Shown: positions 44,578 through 54,062, counted from the first letter of the stretch. The stretch: 64,000 bases of DNA from Paenibacillus sp. J5C2022 (GCF_025567625.1 NZ_JAOQJC010000025.1:39520-103519), one strand, 5' to 3'. Made by a program: numbers and translations. The notes: a model not told the origin generated them from the sequence alone.

Positions 44578-46851
44578 ATGCGCAAGTTCCAATTTCGATC
44601 CGTTTCCAAAAATTCACTGCTTATTCGTTTGCTCCTCAGCTTTGCAGGCATCATCGTGTTGCTTGCAGCTTTTCAACTCATCTCCTTATCCATTATTCAG
44701 GATACGATCCGCAAGGAAGTGATCAAATATAATACAATGATGCTGAACAAAACAATAGACAGCTACGAAACTTATTTTAAGCTTACCGATAGTATGATGA
44801 CTGAATTATTTTTTGACCCTCTTGTCAATGCCATCATCTCCAACCCCGGCACCAACGATCATCAACTAGTGAACGAATTGAGCGACAGACTGAAAGGATT
44901 CATTTCCAACAAGCAGCTTTACCTCAACAACATTTTGCTTTATTTCCCTGACGAAGGCATCGTGTTCGACATGAAAGGACGGGAGAAAGCGGACAAAACG
45001 TTTTCGAGATATTATAAAAGCGAAATATGGAAATCGCATACATGGCATCAGTTATCGGAGACAACGGATCATTTCACCGTTCATACCGCTTCAGACTTCA
45101 ACACCATTCAATTCGCTAACACAGTGGCAAGTCATGGTACGCTATTTCCAATTACGATCAAAAGCAAGCTGAGCAGCTTTTATATCGTTGCCATGGTGGA
45201 CGCCAATCAGATTTATGACGATTACCATTTCTCTATTAATCATGCCTTCTATATGATCAACATGAATGACAAAGTCCTCTTCCATAAGCACGGCGGCAAA
45301 GAGCAGGAGATTCCTGAGGCGGTACAACAGAAACTGCGTGCACTAGACGGAATAAGCGTACAGGACTACGTCAAGAAGGACGATATCTATTATTTCTCAA
45401 GTCAAGGCGAATTGTCCGGCATTCGCTACGTTAACGTTATTCCCCATACGGCAATTGCATCGCAAATGACGAAAATCAATTTCATATTATTCGGATTACT
45501 CATAGTGTCCATCGGGTTTGCCGTCGTTATTTCGTTCGTGCTGAGCTTCCGCTTCTACAGTCCGGTCCAGAAAATTATTGAGTCGATTCAGCAAAAGCGC
45601 CAGTCGGCCGAACCGGAAAGCACTATCCATGAATTCGTGCTGCTCCATGATAATTTCACAAAATTTATGAAAACGGATGGCAGCATACGGCGAGAGCTTC
45701 AGCACAAAAACGCCATTCTGCGCAATTACGGCTTCATGACGAAAGCGAAAAACATTTATGCGAATCCAACCTTGCAGGAACTGGCAGAAACGAATGAAAG
45801 CTTCTATCTCGTTCTCTTCGACATTATGTACACCGATCAAATGTACGAGTTAATGGCCGAGCAGCAAAACAGAGCCTCTTATTATATCAACGAGTTTATA
45901 TTTGTCCACTTTGCCGAGCATTTCCCTAATGCTTCTACTTTTCAAATTGAAGAGGATCGAATTATGTCTCTCGTGTTCACCAGTGAATTATTTGAACGGT
46001 TGGAAAATACGCTGAATGATATCATCCGGGCGATAGACCGCGACAATTCGTATTGTGTATTAACCATCGCATTCGATCGAAAATTGCATCATGCAGGCGA
46101 GTTAAGCTCTTCCTTCGAAATCGCAATCAATATGCTTCAGCAGCGGCGCTTGACCGATCGCGCGCAATTGATTACCCGTTATGAGCCGCTGACGGTTACA
46201 CATGTGCTGGAACCGGCTCAAGAACGCGAGTTGTTCGCGAATTTGCAAGCGGGCAATCTGAAGAATTCAGCTTCGGCTTTGCTACGCATAACCGAACAAC
46301 TGAATAAGCGCAACGAAATCGCTTACCGATACTCCCGGCTTGCCCTGGAAACGTTCACGATTGTCATCAAAGTATTCATCTCGTACGCCATGGACATCAC
46401 CTTGCTGCTGGAGCGGCTCGCTCCGGAAAAGTATATCAAAAAATATGCGACTGCCAATTCGTATGCCGAATATTTCGAAGGTCTGCTAGATTTCGCCGCG
46501 AGTCAAATAGAGGAAAACAGGAAGGAAGAAAACCCGGTCGTATCTTATGTGATTGATTATTTGCACAATCGCTATCACGAAGACGTGTCGCAAGAACAGC
46601 TTGCCGAGCAGCTTAACATTTCCAGCAGCTATTTGTCCGTATCGTTCAAAGAAAAGACCGGGAAAAACTTCAGCGAATATTTGAATGAGCTTCGCATTGG
46701 CAGAGCAAAGGAACTGTTAAAGCACTCCTCTATGAAAATACAGGAAGTATCGTCTAACATCGGCTACCAAAATGCAAACTCCTTTATTCGCATGTTCAAA
46801 AAGGTGACGGGGCATACCCCTGGAGAATACCGCAGGCAGCTAAGCGATTAA
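44578..46851 (+). CDS. Membrane-bound AraC-family regulator (YesS/YtdP type)
   Basis: One-component sensor-regulator of 757 residues. A transmembrane helix at about residues 19-40 and a second at about 300-322 enclose an extracytoplasmic Cache-like sensing domain. A cytoplasmic linker and a C-terminal AraC HTH pair follow (SQEQLAEQLNISSSYLSVSFKEKTGKNFSEYL; IQEVSSNIGYQNANSFIRMFKKVTGHTPGEYRR). Homologues such as YesS activate pectin- or rhamnogalacturonan-utilisation operons on sensing the saccharide outside. It is divergent from the LplABC-type genes and likely activates them. Confidence 0.92.
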   Translation: MRKFQFRSVSKNSLLIRLLLSFAGIIVLLAAFQLISLSIIQDTIRKEVIKYNTMMLNKTIDSYETYFKLTDSMMTELFFDPLVNAIISNPGTNDHQLVNELSDRLKGFISNKQLYLNNILLYFPDEGIVFDMKGREKADKTFSRYYKSEIWKSHTWHQLSETTDHFTVHTASDFNTIQFANTVASHGTLFPITIKSKLSSFYIVAMVDANQIYDDYHFSINHAFYMINMNDKVLFHKHGGKEQEIPEAVQQKLRALDGISVQDYVKKDDIYYFSSQGELSGIRYVNVIPHTAIASQMTKINFILFGLLIVSIGFAVVISFVLSFRFYSPVQKIIESIQQKRQSAEPESTIHEFVLLHDNFTKFMKTDGSIRRELQHKNAILRNYGFMTKAKNIYANPTLQELAETNESFYLVLFDIMYTDQMYELMAEQQNRASYYINEFIFVHFAEHFPNASTFQIEEDRIMSLVFTSELFERLENTLNDIIRAIDRDNSYCVLTIAFDRKLHHAGELSSSFEIAINMLQQRRLTDRAQLITRYEPLTVTHVLEPAQERELFANLQAGNLKNSASALLRITEQLNKRNEIAYRYSRLALETFTIVIKVFISYAMDITLLLERLAPEKYIKKYATANSYAEYFEGLLDFAASQIEENRKEENPVVSYVIDYLHNRYHEDVSQEQLAEQLNISSSYLSVSFKEKTGKNFSEYLNELRIGRAKELLKHSSMKIQEVSSNIGYQNANSFIRMFKKVTGHTPGEYRRQLSD

Positions 46852-46866
46852 GGCAGGTTCGGCTGA

Positions 46867-48207
46867 CTAACCGTCCCGAACGAGAGACAGCCGAATGCTC
46901 TGCCACTTCCGCGAGCGCCAGCGGAATATCATAAGCAGCCCGCGAAGCCATTCATCGGCTATGAAGGCCAACCATATGCCTGTAATGCCCATATCCAGCA
47001 CAATAGCGAATACGTAAGCCAGCGGGAGGCTGATCGCCCACATGGAGATGAGCCCGACAACGACCGGGAACTTCACGTCACCTGCCGCGTTCAGGGAACC
47101 GATTACTATGACATTGCACGCTCTGGCCGCTTCCAGCACCAGCGACAGCAGCATCAAGAGTCCGCCTAGCGCGATGACCTCCTCGTTATCTGTGAACAAC
47201 CCGAGCAGCGGGTCCGAGAACACCGCCAGCAGGCAGCCGGTGCCGAACGTGATAAGAAGTCCCGTGCGCAGATTCCGGAACGCGACGCCGTAAGCTTCGC
47301 CGCTCCTCTCCGCACCGATCAGACGCCCCACCATAATAGATGTAGCCTGTCCGATGGCGATCGAGAACAGGAAGACGAAGGTCGTAATACTTTGCGTATA
47401 TATTTTCGTCGTCAAAGCCGTCGTCCCCAATAAGGTGACCATATAGGTAATGACAACCTGCGAAGCTTGATACGACATGTTCTCTCCGGCGGAAGGCACG
47501 CCGATCGTCAGCATCTGATTGACTACGTTCTTCGGGAAACTAAACAGAGCTTTCGACTTAAGCGATACCCGCACTACCTTTAACAGCATATAGACCGCGA
47601 TGCCGATACCGGCGAATCGGCTAATATTCGTTGCCATTGCAACGCCTTCTACGCCAAGCACGGGAAGGCCGAGTGGGCCGAACAGCGCGAGGTAATTGCC
47701 AATAATATTCAGAACGACGACGGTAACGGATAACACCAGCATCTGCCTGACATAGCCGTACATGCGCAGCACCGTGTCCGCCGTACTAATAATGGCGACC
47801 GAGAAGGTACCCATCCCGACGATTGTCAGGAACGATTGTCCATAGCCCATCAGTTCCGGCGGCAAATTCATGAGCCGAAGCAGCGGCTCCGCGAGCACGA
47901 CAAGCCCCAGACTGACGACAACGCCGATCAGCATATTAAGTCCAAGCGCAATCGAAGCGATATTCGACGCTTCCCGCTCCTTGCCGGCCCCGATCAGTTG
48001 AGAGATCAGTATGCTGAGGCCGACGTTGACGAATCCGAACAGTATATTGGCAACCATAAGTATTTGACCGGCAACTCCTACCGCGGCTACCGCATTGTCG
48101 GAATAGTGGCTAAGCATGAATATATCAATGTTGAGCACGATCGTATGGAGCAGCTGTTCCAGGAAGATCGGCCAAGTGAGCGCCAGTAAAGTTAGTTTCT
48201 TGTTCAA
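46867..48207 (-). CDS. MATE-family efflux transporter
   Basis: Sodium- or proton-driven exporter of 446 residues with 12 predicted transmembrane helices. MATE landmarks: TWPIFLEQLLHTIVLNIDIFMLSHYSDNAVAAVGVAGQI near the start and the repeat-half counterpart IGVPSAGENMSYQASQVVITYMV. It starts with a TTG whose ribosome site AGAGGATAAA overlaps the LacI stop (2-nt gap). Being last in a LacI-controlled operon with a PHP-GDPD fusion suggests export of a metabolite from that pathway, but its substrate is not readable. Confidence 0.92.
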   Translation of the reverse strand: MNKKLTLLALTWPIFLEQLLHTIVLNIDIFMLSHYSDNAVAAVGVAGQILMVANILFGFVNVGLSILISQLIGAGKEREASNIASIALGLNMLIGVVVSLGLVVLAEPLLRLMNLPPELMGYGQSFLTIVGMGTFSVAIISTADTVLRMYGYVRQMLVLSVTVVVLNIIGNYLALFGPLGLPVLGVEGVAMATNISRFAGIGIAVYMLLKVVRVSLKSKALFSFPKNVVNQMLTIGVPSAGENMSYQASQVVITYMVTLLGTTALTTKIYTQSITTFVFLFSIAIGQATSIMVGRLIGAERSGEAYGVAFRNLRTGLLITFGTGCLLAVFSDPLLGLFTDNEEVIALGGLLMLLSLVLEAARACNVIVIGSLNAAGDVKFPVVVGLISMWAISLPLAYVFAIVLDMGITGIWLAFIADEWLRGLLMIFRWRSRKWQSIRLSLVRDG

Positions 48208-48209
48208 GT

Positions 48210-49232
48210 TTATCCTCTTCCATCGATGCTGCAGCAGCTGTCCTTCTCTATCAGCTCATGCTTCAGAACGATTCTTCTAGTTGATAGTTGTTCATCTGTA
48301 CGTTGTTCTATGAATGCCAGCAGAAGCTGCATCGTCTTCTCGCCAATCTCTCCGATCGGCTGACGGATTGTCGTCAGACGGGGACGCACAACATCTGCAA
48401 TATAAGTGCCGTCGAAGCCGATAACAGATATATCGCCCGGCACCGCAAGCCCGCGGTCATGCATGCAATTGATCGCTCCTGCCGCCATGTCGTCGCTTGC
48501 GGCGAACAAGGCGGTGAATGTGCCGGAGGCAGCATCCAGAAGCTCGCCCATCCTGTCGTAACCGCTGCGCAGCTTGTAATCTCCGAATCGGATCAATCCG
48601 GTATCCACTGCGATAGCGCTATCGGCACATGCTGCCATGAACCCTTCATAACGGTGCCTGGCATCGGCAACTTCCGAGATTTGCCCCGCAATATGAGCGA
48701 TGCGCGTATGCCCTTTTCGGATAAGATAGCTCGTCGCATCATATGCCGCATGGAAATTATCGATATAGACGGCAGGTACATGAACCCCCATGTCAGCATG
48801 GACAACAACGGGGATAGACGTTCGTTCAAGAAAGGTGCGGATATCATCGTTAGCCTTGCCATGCATAAGAACAATACCGTCCACGCGCATCTCTTCGTAA
48901 ACGTTTAAATATTTCACCACTTTATCCGTATCTTCTACAATGTTGGAGATGAGCAGATTGTAGCCGTTCCCGCTGGCCAACTCCTCTATCCGACTTAACA
49001 CCATGGCCATGTAGCTGGAAGTGACGTCCGGAATAATAACCCCGATCAGATTCGTCTTGCTTCGCTTCAAGCTCTTTGCGATAAAGCTGGGAGAATACCG
49101 GAGCTGGTTGATCGCATCTCTTACCTTTCTCTCCAGCTTCGGACTGACATGCTCACTATTGTTCAATACGCGCGACACGCTCGTAACGGATACTCCGGCA
49201 AGGCGCGCCACGTCTTTAATTCTAGCATCCAT
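48210..49232 (-). CDS. LacI-family transcriptional regulator
   Basis: Repressor of 340 residues from the ATG at 49232, which has GCGAGGG upstream. LacI HTH with hinge (IKDVARLAGVSVTSVSRVLNNSEHVSPKLERKVRDAINQLRYSP), then a periplasmic-binding-like sensor domain (NLIGVIIPDVTSSYMAMVLSRIEELA; AAGAINCMHDRGLAVPGDISVIGFDGT). It is third in its own operon. The 22-bp palindrome at 51485-51506 in front of the first gene has the form expected for a LacI-family operator, so autoregulation is likely. Confidence 0.94.
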   Translation of the reverse strand: MDARIKDVARLAGVSVTSVSRVLNNSEHVSPKLERKVRDAINQLRYSPSFIAKSLKRSKTNLIGVIIPDVTSSYMAMVLSRIEELASGNGYNLLISNIVEDTDKVVKYLNVYEEMRVDGIVLMHGKANDDIRTFLERTSIPVVVHADMGVHVPAVYIDNFHAAYDATSYLIRKGHTRIAHIAGQISEVADARHRYEGFMAACADSAIAVDTGLIRFGDYKLRSGYDRMGELLDAASGTFTALFAASDDMAAGAINCMHDRGLAVPGDISVIGFDGTYIADVVRPRLTTIRQPIGEIGEKTMQLLLAFIEQRTDEQLSTRRIVLKHELIEKDSCCSIDGRG

Positions 49233-49233
49233 G

Positions 49234-50979
49234 TCAAGGCATCCCTCGCTCCACGTCACGCAGAGCCGACTTTAAACCTTCCACCAGTTCGACTCCGGCC
49301 GATACAGCATACGTAGAGATGGCATCCACCCCCATGTCCGCATATTGAACAGCGAGCTCACGATCCATCAACGTATATATCCATACCTTCAGGCCGCAGG
49401 CATGGGCATATCGCACCAGAGACTCGCGGCAGGAGGGATAATCGACATTTAAACCTGGGAATTCACGCCGCTTCGCCATATCGCATGCTTCACGAACTGC
49501 CGATTCGTAGTCTGCATCATTCAGCAGATGCCAGCCCTTCGGCACGTTCCACATAATGCCGGAGCGGTATTCCGTCTCCGCTATCACACTCGTCGCACCG
49601 GTGAAATAGATTTGCTCCCGCATATCCATCGTCTCCAGCAATCGCAATACCGGTTCGGCAGCCTCATCATTTTTCACATCCAGGTTAAATGAAACAGGCT
49701 TGCCTCGGAAATGGGACAGCACCGTCGCCAATCGTTCCAGCTCGCTATCGTCCTTCAGTTCAAGCGGATTCTGCTTCATCATCTCCTCGTATGTTAATTC
49801 GCCGAATGCGGGATGGTCGTCATGATACAGGACACACACCCCATCCTTCGTCGCACGAACATCCACCTCCAACACTTGAGCGCCCGCGGCATAACCGGCC
49901 ATCGCGGATTGCAAGGTGTTGTCCGGCGTGCCTTCGCATCCGGTATGCGCGATGATCTGCGTTCGTACTTGGCCGGCGTCATTCTTCTTCGCATCGAAAT
50001 AGATGGGGTTCGCGAATGCAATTGTCGTCTTCAATTGTTTCATCATGCCTTGCACATGCACCCGAAGCCAGATCAACCCGTCACGCTGCACAGTGAATCG
50101 GCACTCTTCCCCCCTGAAAGCAGCCCTTCCAAGCTCCCCCAAATTGGATTCAACGACGACATCCATACCTTGCCGTTCGATATGGGCGCTGCGTACATCC
50201 ACTTCAGTCTCCGTTATACGAACAACCAATTGTACCACTTCATCGGATTGTTGATAAGGGATACAATCGCCAATTTCATACAGGGCTTTACCGACAGCAG
50301 CTTGCACTGTCAACAAAGGCCCCATTGATAAAGAAAGGCGTCCCTTGCGTACAGCTTCGATGACGGCTTCCTGAAGATGCTCCTCATCCAAGTTGTCCGG
50401 AAGAGCGATATAGGTGAATGCGGGAGGTTCATCGGAATCTGAGGAATGATGCCAGTCCCTTCCCGCTGTTGCCGCAATACGGTAACCCTCGTTAAGCAGC
50501 TCGGTCCAACGCTTCAGCGCAGGGGCGTTGTGATTGCGCATCGGAGGTATCGTCTCATGCCACACCTCCATATAGTCGATATCATGCCAATCTTTAATCG
50601 TATATTCCCAATGACAGCCCGTACAGATCGGACTGCCCATGCTGTAGGGATGCGCGATGCCTACAATTCCTCCCTGATCGTGCACGCGCTGAATGCCTTT
50701 ATGAATATCATGAGGTCCAAGATCACGCCACTCGCTGTAAGGAACGCCAAGCGTCAGCATATGGCCGTAGAAGGTCGTCCACTCCAGTCCGGGGATGACG
50801 CTGATACCTGTTTCTTCCGTCGCGGCTTGCGCCTCGGCCATACCGGAAGTGGTGTTATGGTCAGTCAGCGCTATGCCCGCCAGTCCCAGCTCCTTCGCCT
50901 TGCGGCACATTTCCAGCAGCGTATGCCTACCATCGCTGTGGGGAGTATGCGTATGCAGCTCAAATGGCAGCCACTTCAT
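49234..50979 (-). CDS. PHP phosphoesterase - GDPD fusion protein
   Basis: Two-domain hydrolase of 581 residues. Residues ~1-230 are a PHP domain of the CehA/McbA-like type, with metal ligands in FELHTHTPHSDG, LTDHNTTSG, VIPGLEW, GIAHPYSMG and AGRDWHH. A beta-rich middle follows. Residues ~340-580 are a glycerophosphodiester phosphodiesterase-like barrel (IIAHTGCEGTPDNTLQSA; VLEVDVRATKDGVCVLYHDDHP). In that half HRG is HTG and the metal-ligand Glu of PENT is Asp, so the barrel may have shifted specificity. The start is the ATG at 50979 after AAGGGGG. It ends 1 nt before the lacI start. Substrate unknown; a phosphodiester-linked polyol or sugar is plausible. Confidence 0.88.
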   Translation of the reverse strand: MKWLPFELHTHTPHSDGRHTLLEMCRKAKELGLAGIALTDHNTTSGMAEAQAATEETGISVIPGLEWTTFYGHMLTLGVPYSEWRDLGPHDIHKGIQRVHDQGGIVGIAHPYSMGSPICTGCHWEYTIKDWHDIDYMEVWHETIPPMRNHNAPALKRWTELLNEGYRIAATAGRDWHHSSDSDEPPAFTYIALPDNLDEEHLQEAVIEAVRKGRLSLSMGPLLTVQAAVGKALYEIGDCIPYQQSDEVVQLVVRITETEVDVRSAHIERQGMDVVVESNLGELGRAAFRGEECRFTVQRDGLIWLRVHVQGMMKQLKTTIAFANPIYFDAKKNDAGQVRTQIIAHTGCEGTPDNTLQSAMAGYAAGAQVLEVDVRATKDGVCVLYHDDHPAFGELTYEEMMKQNPLELKDDSELERLATVLSHFRGKPVSFNLDVKNDEAAEPVLRLLETMDMREQIYFTGATSVIAETEYRSGIMWNVPKGWHLLNDADYESAVREACDMAKRREFPGLNVDYPSCRESLVRYAHACGLKVWIYTLMDRELAVQYADMGVDAISTYAVSAGVELVEGLKSALRDVERGMP

Positions 50980-51445
50980 CTGACGCGCCCCCTTCCGCTT
51001 GAACAAGCAATTGATACTCGCAATTGTCGGTAACGATACAATGCGCGCTGATCGTCACTCGCCAGACCCCCTGCTGAATACGGCCGGAGAAAAAACCCGG
51101 AGAGCTTATATCCGCGCCAATAAGATGAAGCTGCTCGTTGGGGTGGCGATGCGCCGAACCGCGGAATCCATCGGGATCGTCCACTGACAGAGTCAGCAGA
51201 TTAAGCAGCGGCGCGTAGCTCTCCCATTTCTCCTTGAGCCTCTCTTGCTGCGATGGTTCCGCATACTGCTCCAATGCCTGATGAATCATGGCTTTCGCCT
51301 TCACCGGATCTTCAAGTCGCTTCGGGCTGTAGCTGAATGCAACACGTAGCCGGTCAGTCGCCTCCGGCAGATGGAATTGATACGTAATATGCGTTTTTGA
51401 GCTAAGCGGTGTTAACCGTCCTTCTACTTGCAGAATATCTTTCAT
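50960..51445 (-). CDS. Uncharacterised protein linked to the PHP-GDPD gene
   Basis: Protein of 161 residues without signal peptide or membrane helix. The first half is beta-rich (YQFHLPEATDRLRVAFSYSPKRL), the middle charged and helical, and the end beta-rich (GRIQQGVWRVTISAHCIVTDNCEYQLLVQAEG), giving the look of a split or small beta-sandwich like those attached to PHP proteins. It overlaps the PHP-GDPD gene by 20 nt and is first in the operon, so the products probably work together. I know of no function. Confidence 0.7.
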   Translation of the reverse strand: MKDILQVEGRLTPLSSKTHITYQFHLPEATDRLRVAFSYSPKRLEDPVKAKAMIHQALEQYAEPSQQERLKEKWESYAPLLNLLTLSVDDPDGFRGSAHRHPNEQLHLIGADISSPGFFSGRIQQGVWRVTISAHCIVTDNCEYQLLVQAEGGASDEVAAI

Positions 51446-51484
51446 CGTGTCTCGAACCGCCTTCTTCTTTTTCTTCCTGCATCC

Positions 51485-51506
51485 GAATTGGTATCGATAC
51501 CAATTC
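51485..51506. promoter_or_regulatory. 22-bp perfect palindromic operator, probably LacI-family
   Basis: Half-sites GAATTGGTATC and GATACCAATTC meet without spacer, with central ATCGAT. It lies about 8-29 nt downstream of the predicted start of transcription of the operon, a repressing position. The even-length symmetry is what LacI-family proteins bind, and a lacI gene is in the operon. Confidence 0.8.
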
Positions 51507-51520
51507 TGCCATGATGCCGA

Positions 51521-51549
51521 TCTATCCCATCATAAAAATCGAATGTAAA
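51521..51549 (-). promoter_or_regulatory. Candidate promoter of the LacI-controlled operon
   Basis: On the minus strand TTTACA (51544-51549), a 17-nt spacer and GATAGA (51521-51526). The palindrome follows directly downstream. Confidence 0.5.
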
Positions 51550-51704
51550 TTGTGATGATTTCTTTTGTAAAAAATAATGCCGTTTTATATGTGGAAAATG
51601 TTAATGTGAGTCTCGAACGGTTCGAATGAGAAAAGGCTGGATAAAATTCTAACGATTGCAAATCATACCTCTAGAACCATGTGCTCCGGGAAAGGGTGGG
51701 ATCA

Positions 51705-52811
51705 TTGAAGATCATCTTATCTGTCACATCCATACTGATTGCTTCAGCGATGCTTGGCGCTCCGGGTATGCAGCTTGCTGCAGAGGCCGCCTCTCGCGGC
51801 GGCGAGGGGAATGTACAAGGCTTGTCGAGCAGGACTGGGCAGTATGCGGACGACACGACGACAGCGGCTGAGCCGGCCCAGCCGCAAGCAGCTGAGGACC
51901 CGCTCGTCGTCAGGCAAGAAATATACAACAATCTGGCTGCTGTCACAGGCCTTCCATGGTATTGGATCGCGGCGATCGACCAGTATGAACGAACATTGTC
52001 CAAGGCTCGTCCCAAAGCCAGACCTATGCTGGGGCAGCATATCGGCGTCTATATCGAGCAGGAACGATGGGCCGGCGCGATGAACCCCGATTATGAAGAC
52101 ACGATGCCGGCGTCCATTCAGTGGTTCCATGGCATAGGAAGAGACGGCGACGGCAACGGGCTTGCCGAGAGGAACAGCGATGCCGACCTGCTGTTCTCGC
52201 TCCTTCATCAAATTACCCCGTACGGTGTTACGGACGAGGACGTTCCCGTAGGTGTGTGGGAGTATTACCAGAACAGCAGAGCGGTTCAACGGATCGAGCA
52301 GTTCGCATCCATCTACCGGCATTACGGCAAGCTGGACCTGTTCATGCATGCGTTCCCGCTTCCGCTGGGCAACTCCTACTCCTATCGGGATACATGGGGG
52401 GACCGGAGAGGCTGGGGAGGCAGACGCATCCATGAAGGCACAGACATCTTCGCTGGCTATGGAACTCCTGTCCGTTCGACCTGCTACGGCATTGTAGAGA
52501 TTAAAGGATGGAACCGCTACGGAGGTTGGCGCATCGGCATTCGGGATCTGAACAATCATTATCATTACTACGCGCATCTGTCCGGCTTCGACAAGAACAT
52601 CGCGGTAGGTGATATCGTCGAGCCGGCGCAAGTGATCGGTTGGGTAGGAAGCTCCGGCTACGGCAAGCCCGGAACGCAAGGCAAGTTCCCGCCGCATCTT
52701 CACTACGGAATATACAGCGATAGAGGACTGCTGGAGTGGGCATTCGATCCGTATCCCAGCTTGAAGCGCTGGGAGCAGGCGGAGCGCAACCGGCTCCGCT
52801 CGAAGCGGTGA
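51705..52811 (+). CDS. lytH: M23-family cell-wall peptidase, LytH (YunA) type
   Basis: Exported protein of 368 residues starting at the TTG at 51705 after AAAGGGTGGG. A signal peptide (KIILSVTSILIASAMLGAPG...AEA) is followed by a helical region and an M23 LytM-type zinc endopeptidase domain: zinc ligands in RIHEGTDIFAGYGTPV, the YYAHLS strand, and the HLHYG pair near the C-terminus. B. subtilis LytH is the sporulation L-Ala-D-Glu endopeptidase that trims cortex peptides. Its neighbour yunB here supports that assignment. Confidence 0.9.
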   Translation: MKIILSVTSILIASAMLGAPGMQLAAEAASRGGEGNVQGLSSRTGQYADDTTTAAEPAQPQAAEDPLVVRQEIYNNLAAVTGLPWYWIAAIDQYERTLSKARPKARPMLGQHIGVYIEQERWAGAMNPDYEDTMPASIQWFHGIGRDGDGNGLAERNSDADLLFSLLHQITPYGVTDEDVPVGVWEYYQNSRAVQRIEQFASIYRHYGKLDLFMHAFPLPLGNSYSYRDTWGDRRGWGGRRIHEGTDIFAGYGTPVRSTCYGIVEIKGWNRYGGWRIGIRDLNNHYHYYAHLSGFDKNIAVGDIVEPAQVIGWVGSSGYGKPGTQGKFPPHLHYGIYSDRGLLEWAFDPYPSLKRWEQAERNRLRSKR

Positions 52812-52879
52812 CGGAAGGGCCGTTACAAATCAATTTATCACTTTCCTGGCCCCGCCTAAGTGCAGATTTCTTCGAGAAG

Positions 52880-52922
52880 AAGGACCTCAGTCTCCACTCA
52901 AGAAGTGGAAATTGAGGTCCTT
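52880..52922. terminator. Bidirectional lytH/yunB terminator
   Basis: A 10-bp outer stem (AAGGACCTCA/TGAGGTCCTT) with an inner CCACT/AGTGG stem lies between the converging genes. Confidence 0.75.
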
Positions 52923-52940
52923 TCATATGTGATAGCGGGA

Positions 52941-54062
52941 TTATGGCAGCTCCGCTTCATTCTGACTGCCGTCATTCGCTCCCTCTCCCCCGTGCTCCGC
53001 ATCCCGTTCCTCCTGATTCGTGGATACGCCGGCGCCGGGCTGCAGCGGCACCGAGATATTGGGCGCTTGCGGCGCATTTTCTCCGATCGCCTTCCCGCTG
53101 CTGTCGTAATAGTACATCGGCACATCTCCGACGACGAGCAGATAGGATATCGGGATTTCCGTCTCCACCAGCTCGGGCTCTGTATCGAACGGAATAATAA
53201 TGGACACTTCCGCAATCACTTTAATGTATACCTCCACCAAAACCATATTGATCGCCGCATTTCTCTCCCTTGTGCTGAGCTCCACCTTCACCGCGCCTAC
53301 CGGCTCGAAGCGTACGGGCACCCGTGGACCGAAGGAAGATAACACGGCGCTGTCCAGTGCATGGCCGATAGGGATATGCTCGGGAATATCCTTAATATGA
53401 TTCAACGTCGTTTGCACCGTATTGATCGTATCCGATGTAATGCTCATATGCTCCGAGTAATTGAGCATGAAGCCGGATATTTTGCCGTCGGCATTCATCT
53501 TCCAGTCGATCAGCTTCTCCGACTCCGCATCGCTGGCCACCCGCTCTGTAATCGCCCGATTGATCGCTTGCGTAGCCACCTGCTTTACCCGTACCTTCGC
53601 GATGTTCATAAGCGGCTCGCGCAGATTGCTCTCAATGAAAATGAAAGCAGGTACCGTCATCAGCATCATAATCAGAAAAATGAACAAAAACAGCTTCCGC
53701 TTTCTCATGCGCGGTCGATGGCGGACCGTTCCGGACTCGCCTGTTCCCCGGCCCAACGGCGCTCGAATCTGTGAGCCGGTCCACCGTAATGGCTTGTGCG
53801 CACGGCCCTGTCCGTTCCGTTGCCGCCCAAGCGAGAATATCGTCAACCTGGGGCGTCTCCCCCACTTTTTGGTCACAGTACCGATTGAGTTGCTGCTTCG
53901 GTTTTGTTTTGCCGGCTGCGGCCGAGCCGTCCAACCCATTTTTGCACGAGAGGACCCCCATTTCACCGGCTTTATGCGTTGATAAGGAGAAAAAAGCCGC
54001 AAATTGAATCGAAACGAGCCGGGCGGCCGCATCCTCCAGCCTCGTCTTCCCCATCTTGCCAC
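52941..54062 (-). CDS. yunB: Sporulation protein YunB with N-terminal insertion
   Basis: Membrane-anchored sporulation protein. The YunB body begins at MRKRKLFLFIFLIMML (transmembrane helix) and continues NLREPLMNIAKVRVKQVATQAINRAI; it contains IPIGHALDSAVLSSFGP and ends in a Gln/Glu/Gly-rich tail. The only good start is a GTG at 54062 with GGAGGG 6 nt upstream, in frame and giving VARWGRRGWRMRPP, the basic beginning usual for Paenibacillus YunB. Between that start and the helix lie about 100 extra residues (NLRLFSPYQRIKPVKWGSSR...), giving 373 residues instead of about 250. The extra part looks like translated non-coding DNA. A shorter product from the ATG at 53708 has no ribosome site. Confidence 0.8.
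   Translation of the reverse strand: MARWGRRGWRMRPPGSFRFNLRLFSPYQRIKPVKWGSSRAKMGWTARPQPAKQNRSSNSIGTVTKKWGRRPRLTIFSLGRQRNGQGRAHKPLRWTGSQIRAPLGRGTGESGTVRHRPRMRKRKLFLFIFLIMMLMTVPAFIFIESNLREPLMNIAKVRVKQVATQAINRAITERVASDAESEKLIDWKMNADGKISGFMLNYSEHMSITSDTINTVQTTLNHIKDIPEHIPIGHALDSAVLSSFGPRVPVRFEPVGAVKVELSTRERNAAINMVLVEVYIKVIAEVSIIIPFDTEPELVETEIPISYLLVVGDVPMYYYDSSGKAIGENAPQAPNISVPLQPGAGVSTNQEERDAEHGGEGANDGSQNEAELP

Noticed and set aside
53461..53982. 173-codon plus-strand ORF over yunB
   Set aside because: Antisense shadow of the yunB frame in GC-rich sequence.
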